From Pontibacter beigongshangensis (GTDB lineage: Bacteria > Bacteroidota > Bacteroidia > Cytophagales > Hymenobacteraceae), in the NCBI RefSeq assembly GCF_014332515.1, contig NZ_VFSD01000002.1, forward strand, positions 62,001-126,000: a stretch of DNA of 64,000 nt, in the 5' to 3' direction. Shown here piece by piece: positions 1 to 6,474 of this stretch (its first letter is position 1; each line of letters starts with the position of its first letter). Both the position numbers and the translations under genes were made by a program. The notes below the pieces were generated by a model. It searched no databases, had not been told where the DNA came from, and saw only the letters and a list, made by a program, of their open reading frames with translations.

Positions 1-83
1 ATTTCGGGGTAGTTACCTAAAAAAACACATCATGGCCTGGCGCTGACATGTAGTCTGGCTGAGAAATTCAAAACTTACATTAA

Positions 84-117
84 AAATCCGGCACATTATT
101 CGTAGCCGGTTTTTTTA
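84..117 (+). terminator. Intrinsic terminator of a gene left of the window
   Basis: A CCGGC/GCCGG stem (88-92 with 105-109) around a 12-nt loop is followed by seven T. It would end a plus-strand transcript entering from the left. Bases 1-83 may hold the 3' end of that gene, but no frame is long enough to identify it. Confidence 0.6.
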
Positions 118-127
118 TCTGCTATCT

Positions 128-161
128 TTACTGGCTAATAGCCCTCGCGGGCAACCAGTAA
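128..161 (+). other. Nested hairpin in the serA leader
   Basis: TTACTGG (128-134) pairs with CCAGTAA (155-161), and inside it GCCC (141-144) pairs with GGGC (149-152) over a TCGC loop. The structure lies about 105 bp upstream of the serBA start codon. I do not recognise a known riboswitch class; it could be a structured 5' leader. Confidence 0.35.
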
Positions 162-267
162 CGCTTGCTCAAACCGGCACCCATACTCCTGCAACCTTCG
201 GGGGTACTCAAATCTGGTGAAGGCAGCTTGTATCACCCTTAAAATAATAGGAAACGGCCTAATTTTT

Positions 268-2160
268 ATGAGTAAAGACAAATACTTCATCATCGACTTC
301 GACAGCACCTTTACACAGGTTGAAGCGCTGGATGAGTTAGGAGAAATTACACTGCAGGATGATGAGAATAAAAATCAGATCCTGACAGAGATTAAAAACA
401 TCACCAACAGTGCTATGGATGGCAACAGCTCCTTCACCGAGGGCCTGTCCAGACGTTTGTCGTTGCTCCAGGCAAATCAGAAGCACCTGAACCCGCTTAT
501 TGCCCGCTTAAAAAACAGAGTATCCAACTCCATCAGCCGAAACAAGCAGTTCTTCGAAGAATTTGCCGACAATATCTATATTGTATCCAGCGGCTTCAAG
601 GAGTTTATCACGCCTATTGTAACGGAGTATGGCATTAAAGAAGAGAATATCTATGCCAACACCTTCCTTTACGATGAGCAGGGAAACATTATCGGCTTTG
701 ATAAAGAAAATGTACTTAGTCTGGACAAAGGCAAAATAAAGCTTCTGGAAACCCTGGCCCTGGAAGGCGATGTGTATGTACTGGGCGATGGCTACACCGA
801 CTACGAGATAAAAGAAGCCGGCCTGGCAAACAAGTTTTATGCTTTCACCGAGAACATCAGCCGCGACAATGTAGTGGCCAAGGCGGAGCATATTGCACCA
901 AGCCTTGATGAGTTCCTTTACCAGAATAAATTACCTATGGCCATCTCCTATCCTAAAAACCGCATCAGTGTGCTGCTGCTCGAAAACATCCACCCGAAAG
1001 CAGTGGAGCTGTTCAAGCACGAAGGTTACCAGGTAGAAATTATGGCTGGTGCCCTGAGCGAAGATGAGCTTTGTGAGCGCATCAAAAATGTGTCGATACT
1101 GGGTATCCGGTCTAAAACGCATGTTACCAAGCGTGTGCTGGAGCATGCCAATAAACTGATGTGCGTGGGCGCCTTCTGCATCGGCACCAACCAGATAGAC
1201 CTGCCTGCCTGCACCGATGCCGGCGTAGCTGTGTTCAACGCCCCGTACAGCAACACCCGCAGTGTGGTAGAGCTTGCCATCGGCCAGATTATCATGCTGA
1301 ACCGCAACATCACCGAGAAGAGCATAAAGATGCACCGGGGCGAGTGGGACAAATCGGCTCACGGCAGCTTTGAAGTGCGCGACAAAAAACTGGGTATTGT
1401 AGGCTATGGCAACATTGGCTCCCAACTCTCTGTGCTGGCCGAAGCCATGGGCATGGAGGTGTACTACTACGACATTGTGGAGAAGCTGCAGCTGGGCAAT
1501 GCCCGCAAATGCGCCACGCTGAAGCAGCTGCTCGAAATCTGCGACATTGTGAGCTTGCACGTAGATGGCCGTCCGTACAACAAGAACATGTTCGGCGAAG
1601 ATGAATTTGCAGCCATGAAAGATGGCTCTATTTTCCTGAACCTGAGCCGCGGGCATGTGGTAGATATCGATGCGCTGGTAGCAGCCCTTAAATCAGGGAA
1701 AGTAAAAGGTGCCGCCGTGGATGTGTTCCCGGAAGAGCCTGCCACCAACAAAGAAGAATTTGTAAGCGAGCTGAGAGGCCTGCCAAACGTGATCCTGACT
1801 CCGCATATTGGCGGTAGCACCAGCGAGGCGCAGGAGAACATTGCCAACTTCGTTCCCAACCGCATCATGGACTATATCAACTCTGGCAATACCTACCAGA
1901 GCGTGAACTTCCCGAACATTCAGCTGCCTGAACTCAACAATGCGCACCGCCTCATACACCTGCACGCCAACGTGCCGGGCGTACTGGCCAGCATCAACAG
2001 CGTACTGGCCAGCAACCATGTAAACATTCTGGGGCAGTACCTGAAAACCAACGAGCAGATCGGCTATGTGATCACAGACATCGACAAGGCCTACGATAAG
2101 GAACTGATCAACGAGCTGAAGAGCATCGCGGCCACCATTAAGTTCAGAATCCTCTACTAA
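268..2160 (+). CDS. serA: Phosphoserine phosphatase-phosphoglycerate dehydrogenase fusion (SerB-SerA)
   Basis: This protein carries the first and last activities of serine synthesis from 3-phosphoglycerate. Residues 1-215 form a HAD phosphatase domain: DFDST near residue 10 (nucleophile Asp), the SSG motif, and GDGYTD near residue 172. From about residue 230 it is a D-3-phosphoglycerate dehydrogenase, with the NAD-binding GYGNIG near 377, NLSRGHVVD, and the catalytic-His region PHIGGS near 512. A C-terminal ACT domain (about 560-630) is expected to bind serine for feedback control. I chose the ATG at 268 because the 17 codons upstream (from 217) do not resemble the family and MSKDKYF leads straight into the HAD fold. 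serC follows at 2333, so the pathway sits in two adjacent genes. Family assignment is secure; the phosphatase specificity is inferred. Confidence 0.93.
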   Translation: MSKDKYFIIDFDSTFTQVEALDELGEITLQDDENKNQILTEIKNITNSAMDGNSSFTEGLSRRLSLLQANQKHLNPLIARLKNRVSNSISRNKQFFEEFADNIYIVSSGFKEFITPIVTEYGIKEENIYANTFLYDEQGNIIGFDKENVLSLDKGKIKLLETLALEGDVYVLGDGYTDYEIKEAGLANKFYAFTENISRDNVVAKAEHIAPSLDEFLYQNKLPMAISYPKNRISVLLLENIHPKAVELFKHEGYQVEIMAGALSEDELCERIKNVSILGIRSKTHVTKRVLEHANKLMCVGAFCIGTNQIDLPACTDAGVAVFNAPYSNTRSVVELAIGQIIMLNRNITEKSIKMHRGEWDKSAHGSFEVRDKKLGIVGYGNIGSQLSVLAEAMGMEVYYYDIVEKLQLGNARKCATLKQLLEICDIVSLHVDGRPYNKNMFGEDEFAAMKDGSIFLNLSRGHVVDIDALVAALKSGKVKGAAVDVFPEEPATNKEEFVSELRGLPNVILTPHIGGSTSEAQENIANFVPNRIMDYINSGNTYQSVNFPNIQLPELNNAHRLIHLHANVPGVLASINSVLASNHVNILGQYLKTNEQIGYVITDIDKAYDKELINELKSIAATIKFRILY

Positions 2161-2166
2161 TTAATT

Positions 2167-2299
2167 GTTGGTTGTTAATTGTTGATTGCTGCTTTAGGTG
2201 ATTGTTAAATAATTTTTCTCCTTAAGTGCACAAATTTTTATAGGCACTAAGTTGAAATAATATTCATTTGATGATTTTACCTTACAGCAATCAACAATT
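2167..2299. repeat. Inverted repeat between serBA and serC
   Basis: AATTGTTGATTGCTG (2177-2191) is the exact reverse complement of CAGCAATCAACAATT (2285-2299), leaving about 93 bp between them. Both arms extend imperfectly with more AACAATCAAC-type sequence, to 2167 on the left and 2321 on the right. It fills most of the gap between the two genes. Confidence 0.6.
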
Positions 2300-2332
2300 C
2301 AGCAATTAACAATCAACAACCATTAAACCAAA

Positions 2333-3421
2333 ATGACGAACAAAGTCTTTTTTACGCCCGGTCCGTCTGAGCTTTATCCTACGGTGCCGCAGCACATGGC
2401 GGCGGCCATGGCCAATAAGATTGGCAGCATCTCGCACCGTAGCCAGCAGTTTAAGGATATTTATGCGCATGCTGTAACCGGTTTGCGCGAATTGCTGCAA
2501 CTGCCAGACAATTTCGAGATTTTGCTGCTCTCATCGGCCAACGAAATCTGGGAGCGCGCTATTCAGAACACCGTGGAGCAGGAGAGCTTCCATTTGGTGA
2601 ACGGTTCTTTTTCGAAGCGTTTTTATGAGATCTCTAAGGAGCTGGGACGGAACGCGACCAAGCACGAGGTTGCTTTTGGCGAAGGCTTTGAAGTAGACCA
2701 GATCGAGGTGCCTGCCACAGCCGAACTGGTAGCCTTGGTGCAGAACGAGACCAGCTCAGGCGCTTCGCTGCCAGTTGCTGCCATTAACGCCCTGCGTGAA
2801 AAAGTTGGGCCGGAGCCGCTGTTCTTTGTTGATGCCGTATCGTCTATGCCACACCCGGCTTTTGATTACAGCAAAATAGACTCGGTTTATTTTTCGGTGC
2901 AGAAGTGTTTTGGCCTGCCTGCTGGCCTGGGTGTTTGGATTCTGAATGAGCGTTGTATTGCCAAAGCAGAGGCTTTGCAAGCGAAAGGTTTGTCGGTAGG
3001 CTCATACCACAGCATTCCGTCGCTGCTGCCAAAAGCAAAAGCATATCAGACCCCGGAAACACCGAACGTGCTCAACATTTACCTGCTGGGCCATGTGGTG
3101 GAAGAGATGAACAAGAAGGGCGTAGACACCATTCGCCAGGAAACAGAAGCCAAGGCCAAACTGATCTACGAGTATATAGCCAGCAGCGGGAACTTTGACA
3201 TAGCTGTGCAAAATGAGGTGCATCGCTCTGTAACCACTATCATTGCCAATACCAAGGTACCCGCCTCGGATGTGATCAAGCGTCTTGCCCCTTTCGATAT
3301 GGCGGTGGGCAGCGGCTACGGCAGCTACAAAGAAAGCCAGATCCGGATCGCCAACTTCCCGGCACACTCGCTTAGCCAGGTGCAGGCGCTGGTGTATAAG
3401 CTGAAGGAACTAGTAGGTTAG
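2333..3421 (+). CDS. serC: Phosphoserine aminotransferase
   Basis: A PLP-dependent class V aminotransferase that converts 3-phosphohydroxypyruvate and glutamate to phosphoserine and 2-oxoglutarate, the middle step of serine synthesis. The 362-residue length is normal. The N-terminal FTPGPSELYP and ISHRS segments are typical, and the PLP-binding lysine is K191 in FSVQKCFGLPAG. It follows the SerB-SerA fusion on the same strand with a 172-bp gap holding an inverted repeat, so co-transcription is possible but not shown. A hairpin ending in a T run lies about 115 bp after the stop. Confidence 0.93.
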   Translation: MTNKVFFTPGPSELYPTVPQHMAAAMANKIGSISHRSQQFKDIYAHAVTGLRELLQLPDNFEILLLSSANEIWERAIQNTVEQESFHLVNGSFSKRFYEISKELGRNATKHEVAFGEGFEVDQIEVPATAELVALVQNETSSGASLPVAAINALREKVGPEPLFFVDAVSSMPHPAFDYSKIDSVYFSVQKCFGLPAGLGVWILNERCIAKAEALQAKGLSVGSYHSIPSLLPKAKAYQTPETPNVLNIYLLGHVVEEMNKKGVDTIRQETEAKAKLIYEYIASSGNFDIAVQNEVHRSVTTIIANTKVPASDVIKRLAPFDMAVGSGYGSYKESQIRIANFPAHSLSQVQALVYKLKELVG

Positions 3422-3534
3422 AAAGTTAGAGAAGTTAATTTAGAAAATTTTGAGAGGCAGAGAGGTGGCGGCTATGGTTGCTGGCTTTCTGCCTCTTTAG
3501 TTTTCTACCGCCACCACTGCCTTCTAACCCTGAC

Positions 3535-3570
3535 AAAAAAATGGCTTAACGGCTTTGGAAGGCCATTTTT
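3535..3570 (+). terminator. Terminator downstream of serC
   Basis: AAAAAATGGC (3535-3544) pairs with GCCATTTTT (3562-3570) around a 17-nt loop, giving a stem that ends in T5 on the plus strand. Its right arm is the start of dispersed-repeat copy a, so the repeat contributes half of the hairpin. Confidence 0.5.
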
Positions 3571-3583
3571 ATTCGAATAATTC
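3557..3583 (-). repeat. Dispersed intergenic repeat, copy a
   Basis: GGAAGGCCATTTTTATTCG then AATAATTC: the repeat in reverse orientation. It sits between the convergent serC and the 95-residue membrane protein gene, 3 bp from that gene's stop codon. With copy b it brackets that gene in opposite orientations. Confidence 0.75.
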
Positions 3584-3585
3584 CC

Positions 3586-3873
3586 CTAGGCCTGTTCAGC
3601 ATCGTTAGCAGCTAAAAGCTCCTGATACATTTTCTCCTGCTTCTTATAAGACCACAGTCCGTACCACACACCACTGGCACCTGACATAAGAGTTTGCGTT
3701 ACAAACTTGGCAACTTCTATGTTAGCCAGCTTAAATTCTATTGCCCAGAAGTATCCAGGAATTATTACTGCTAGTCCTACCCCACCGCACAAAGTTACAT
3801 ATTGCCACTTCCGCTGTCGCCACTTGTTCCAGAATTTCATGAACTTCTGATTTCTTTCTTCTAGCCGGTTCAT
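3586..3873 (-). CDS. Small two-helix membrane protein, unknown
   Basis: A 95-residue protein I do not recognise. A basic N-terminus rich in Arg, Lys and Trp (1-22) precedes a hydrophobic segment at about 23-45 (YVTLCGGVGLAVIIPGYFW) and a weaker one at about 58-76 (TQTLMSGASGVWYGLWSY), followed by a charged KKQEKMYQELL tail. It is probably an inner-membrane protein with two spans. The gene stands alone, flanked on both sides by inverted copies of the dispersed repeat. Coding status rests on the membrane-protein composition and clean ATG and stop. Confidence 0.6.
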   Translation of the reverse strand: MNRLEERNQKFMKFWNKWRQRKWQYVTLCGGVGLAVIIPGYFWAIEFKLANIEVAKFVTQTLMSGASGVWYGLWSYKKQEKMYQELLAANDAEQA

Positions 3874-3898
3874 AGCTGTAACTGCTGGTGCTTACATC

Positions 3899-3929
3899 AA
3901 ATTATTCGAATGAAAAAGGCCTTCCGAAT
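3899..3929 (+). repeat. Dispersed intergenic repeat, copy b
   Basis: AATTATTCGAAT, GAAAAAGGCC, TTCCGAA; the CTG tail is absent. It lies 96 bp downstream of the minus-strand gene ending at 4025. The TTCGAA variant makes its left end a palindrome. Confidence 0.75.
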
Positions 3930-3963
3930 CGATTTATACCGGTTCTGTTGCTGTCGCCCCTCC

Positions 3964-3998
3964 AGACGCTCGCAGGAGCTGCGCACGCTGCGAGGTCT
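3964..3998. repeat. CTCGCAG/CTGCGAG hairpin element
   Basis: AGACG-CTCGCAG pairs with CTGCGAG-GTCT over a 12-nt loop. The same arms with a different loop recur at 20418-20443, and a partial copy starts at 21951 at the edge of the prfB duplication, so this is a dispersed palindromic unit. Confidence 0.5.
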
Positions 3999-4024
3999 TC
4001 CTTACACCACAGCAACTTTCTAAC

Positions 4025-4552
4025 TTAAAAAACCTCCCGCATCTCCTGCTTCACGGCCTGAATGGCAGCGGCGGTGGGGTCTGCCTCAGAGACCAGGATA
4101 GACTCCAGAATGCGTTTGGCCAGATCGGCTCCGCGTGCGCCTTCAGGCAGTTCGTGGTAGGTTCTGTTTATCAGGTTCACCACTTCCTCGCGGGTCTGCC
4201 TTACCTGCTGCCACACCGCATCGCTCATATACACCTGCTGCGACATGTTGTGGTTAAACTCGTTTCGGATCTCGGAGAGCAGCACCTGGTGGTACTCCGA
4301 GGCTGTTTGCCCCACACTGCTTACGCGCAGCAGCATGTTGGCAGGCGTTATGCGCTCCAGCAACAGTACCACCCGCTCGTAGGCATGCAGCCGCACCGGC
4401 AGGGTAATGGCATCTTTATGCAGCCGCACCCCCAGCATCCGGATCTGGCGCATGTTCTTCAGGTGTTTCTCCAGCATGACCAGAAACCAAACCAGAACGG
4501 CGATTACAAGTAAAACAGGAATAATATAAGTGAAGATTAAGAAGGAATTCAT
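4025..4552 (-). CDS. DUF7935-like single-span membrane protein
   Basis: A 175-residue protein with one N-terminal transmembrane helix (about residues 3-24, IFTYIIPVLLVIAVLVWFLV) and a mostly helical cytoplasmic part with conserved-looking TLPVRLHAYERVVLLLERI, SEIRNEFNHNMSQQ and EEVVNLI segments. This matches a Bacteroidota family of unknown function (DUF7935, from memory). I start at 4552 (MNSFLIF), which puts the helix at the N-terminus; an in-frame ATG at 4582 would add ten residues. It is divergent from the Fe-S carrier gene at 4735. Confidence 0.75.
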   Translation of the reverse strand: MNSFLIFTYIIPVLLVIAVLVWFLVMLEKHLKNMRQIRMLGVRLHKDAITLPVRLHAYERVVLLLERITPANMLLRVSSVGQTASEYHQVLLSEIRNEFNHNMSQQVYMSDAVWQQVRQTREEVVNLINRTYHELPEGARGADLAKRILESILVSEADPTAAAIQAVKQEMREVF

Positions 4553-4704
4553 CAGGCTGTCTGTTTTCAGAGGTTCACACAAACGGTAACGGGGATAAAT
4601 ATCGTAAAAATTTAATTAACAGGCAGGAATCATTTCAGGGCCGGATCTGTTGCCTTAACGGAAGGGCAGCCTTTTAAGAACAGAAATAATTTAGTATATT
4701 TCTA

Positions 4705-4712
4705 TAAATTTG
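4705..4712 (+). promoter_or_regulatory. -7 box TAAATTTG for the Fe-S carrier gene
   Basis: An exact match to the Bacteroidota TANNTTTG -7 element 22 bp before the ATG at 4735. A TTTA at 4690-4693 is a weak candidate for the -33 box. Confidence 0.6.
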
Positions 4713-4734
4713 CACTTCAGAAAAATAAGAGAAC

Positions 4735-5082
4735 ATGACAACAGATACAAAAACAGCACCCATCATGCTTACAGAGAAAGCTTTGGCTGAGGTTAGAAAT
4801 ATAATGAAGGACAAAAACGTACCGGCAGAATATGGCTTGCGCGTTGGGGTGCAGGGCGGCGGCTGCTCCGGCATGTCGTATCTTTTAGGTTTCGACAAAG
4901 CAAAAGACTCTGACGAGATTTATGCCGTGGAAGACATTAAGCTGATCATGGATAAAAAACACGCCATGTACGTATTGGGCATGCAGGTCGATTTCCAGGA
5001 TGGCTTAAATGCCCGTGGATTTACCTTCAGCAACCCGCAGGCTAAAAGCACTTGTGGTTGCGGCACTTCTTTCTCTGCCTAA
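4735..5082 (+). CDS. A-type Fe-S cluster carrier (IscA/SufA/ErpA family)
   Basis: A 115-residue HesB/IscA-like protein that takes part in Fe-S cluster assembly or delivery in the cytoplasm. The three cluster-ligand cysteines are all present: C44 in GGGCSG, and C107 and C109 in the terminal CGCG motif. Length and the LTEKALAEVRNIM start are standard. It is a lone gene with its own -7 box and a strong palindromic terminator, and no isc or suf genes lie beside it, so which paralogue it is cannot be decided. Confidence 0.93.
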   Translation: MTTDTKTAPIMLTEKALAEVRNIMKDKNVPAEYGLRVGVQGGGCSGMSYLLGFDKAKDSDEIYAVEDIKLIMDKKHAMYVLGMQVDFQDGLNARGFTFSNPQAKSTCGCGTSFSA

Positions 5083-5095
5083 AAATACCTTTCTT

Positions 5096-5141
5096 CAAAA
5101 GCAAGTAGGCCCGGCTGCAAAGCCGGGCCTACTTGCTTTTG
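5096..5141. terminator. Perfect 21-bp palindromic terminator
   Basis: Arms 5096-5116 and 5121-5141 are exact reverse complements over a GCAA loop. The core is AGTAGGCCCGGCT and the ends are CAAAAG/CTTTTG, so it can terminate in both directions between the convergent Fe-S carrier and ChaN-like genes. Confidence 0.85.
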
Positions 5142-5186
5142 AAATGTCTGAATCAGAATTTCAGATGGAGCAGCCTGCAGCTTCAC

Positions 5187-5243
5187 AATTATTCTAATAA
5201 AAAACGCCCTCCTGATGTTAGCTGTTCTGCTGATGCTGCTGGC
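5187..5243 (+). repeat. Dispersed intergenic repeat, copy c
   Basis: AATTATTCTAAT, AAAAAACGCC, CTCCTGATG, with a tail of TTCTGCTGATGCTGCTGG. It lies in a convergent gap 36 bp from the ChaN-like stop, preceded by a TCTGAATCAGAATTTCAG motif (5147-5164) of a second repeat family. Confidence 0.75.
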
Positions 5244-5278
5244 TTCATATTCCATTCAAAAAGTTTTGTGCCTAAAGT

Positions 5279-6190
5279 TTAAAAGGTTCTGGTCATGCTG
5301 GCCGGTACTACCAGAATGAAATCGGCCTTCTGCTTATGCTCTGCCTGCAGCTTGTCCAGGTTGTCTTGCAGCACAGTGGTGATGGTGAGTACGCTTGTAT
5401 TTGGCTGTGCCTGCTGCAGGTACCAGCCTATTCCTTCAAAATTATCGGAGTGGTAGGCGCCGTTGAGGTGCAGTAGCCTGTGCCCCGCCTGCACCTGCCG
5501 CAGGATAAAGTGGGCCATCGTGGCATCTTTCAGCGCCTGTGCCTGCACCACGTTTTCGGCTTTGGCATGGCCATGGGGGCCGCTCCCGAACATAGAGAGC
5601 ATGTTTTTGTACCCGGACAGGTTCATTTCTACTGAAACAGGCAGAGGCGCCATGTAGGCTTTTGCTGCTTCCGACACGCCTTCCAGGGCAGCCAGGCCCC
5701 CACCCGATACCATGGCCGCATACCGGCGGGGCACGTTGGTGGCCACCACGGGCACCTTATTGTCTTTAGCGAAGCGAACCACAGGCTTGTAGTCTGTTTT
5801 GTAATTGGGCCAGGGCCTGGCCTCCTGCTCAAAATTAGTTTCCGGCACCTGCCCCGCCAGGTACTCGTTCAGCACCAGTTGCACGTCGGCCTCAAACATC
5901 TCAGCTCCGATCGCAAACCTGCCCTGATGCGCTTTATTCAAATCTTTGGCCACTTCCAGCTGCAGCCAGTGCGCAATCGGGTCGTTGTGCTGCTCTCCAA
6001 ACAGTACCACCTGCGCCTCCTGCAGCCTCGACAGCATTTTGCCATAGCTTACCTCTTGGCCGGCTTTCGTAAACAGGCGGTAGGCAGGTTTGTCGTTGCT
6101 TTGGGCAGAAGCGGTAGCACTTGCAACCAGCAACAAAAGCGAGAGCAGGATTTGAAGCATTTCCATGTAGCGGTTTAATTTCAGGAACAC
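5279..6190 (-). CDS. ChaN/EreA-like haem-uptake family protein
   Basis: A 303-residue secreted protein. The N-terminus (LLSLLLLVASATASAQS) is a signal peptide cleaved near residue 30. The mature part has the ChaN-family VVLFGEQHND motif near residue 46, a second conserved segment RYAAMVSGGG, and HLNGAYHSDN toward the C-terminus. Known members are haem-binding lipoproteins linked to iron acquisition; no lipobox is evident here, so it may be periplasmic. A TAAGTTTG -7 box at 6216-6223 supports the start at 6190, though ATGs at 6166 and 6160 are also possible. No iron-transport genes are adjacent. Confidence 0.8.
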   Translation of the reverse strand: MFLKLNRYMEMLQILLSLLLLVASATASAQSNDKPAYRLFTKAGQEVSYGKMLSRLQEAQVVLFGEQHNDPIAHWLQLEVAKDLNKAHQGRFAIGAEMFEADVQLVLNEYLAGQVPETNFEQEARPWPNYKTDYKPVVRFAKDNKVPVVATNVPRRYAAMVSGGGLAALEGVSEAAKAYMAPLPVSVEMNLSGYKNMLSMFGSGPHGHAKAENVVQAQALKDATMAHFILRQVQAGHRLLHLNGAYHSDNFEGIGWYLQQAQPNTSVLTITTVLQDNLDKLQAEHKQKADFILVVPASMTRTF

Positions 6191-6215
6191 GAAAGTATAT
6201 GTTGTCAGTATTATT

Positions 6216-6223
6216 CAAACTTA
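6216..6223 (-). promoter_or_regulatory. -7 box TAAGTTTG for the ChaN-like gene
   Basis: On the minus strand TAAGTTTG matches TANNTTTG and ends 25 bp upstream of the start codon at 6190. Confidence 0.55.
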
Positions 6224-6260
6224 CAAGAAATGGTCCTTAAACAAATATCCCCTAAAAATT

Positions 6261-6309
6261 GCAGGAGAAGCGGCAAAAGCTCCGGAGGGCCATTTTTATT
6301 CGAATAATC
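6261..6309 (-). repeat. Dispersed intergenic repeat, copy d
   Basis: Tail GCAGGAGAAGCGGC, then CTCCGGAGGGCC, then ATTTTTATTCGAATAAT. This is one of only two copies in a co-directional gap whose orientation is opposite to the majority (flanking genes both minus). Confidence 0.75.
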
Positions 6310-6474
6310 GGATTAATGGGCACATTTTTAATGTGCTGATGTGCTAATTATGCAATCGCTGAATGGTTAAATTGTTGAATGGTTGATGAAGGAATTTGAA
6401 GAGGAACCCCAAAACACATTGCATCTTTTGACTCTTAACTGTAGAAGCGGGTCCTGCGCCCTGCATCTTAAATA

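Noticed and set aside
118..267. TPP, SAM or cobalamin riboswitch in the serBA leader
   Set aside because: None of the conserved core sequences of these classes could be found; only generic hairpins are visible.
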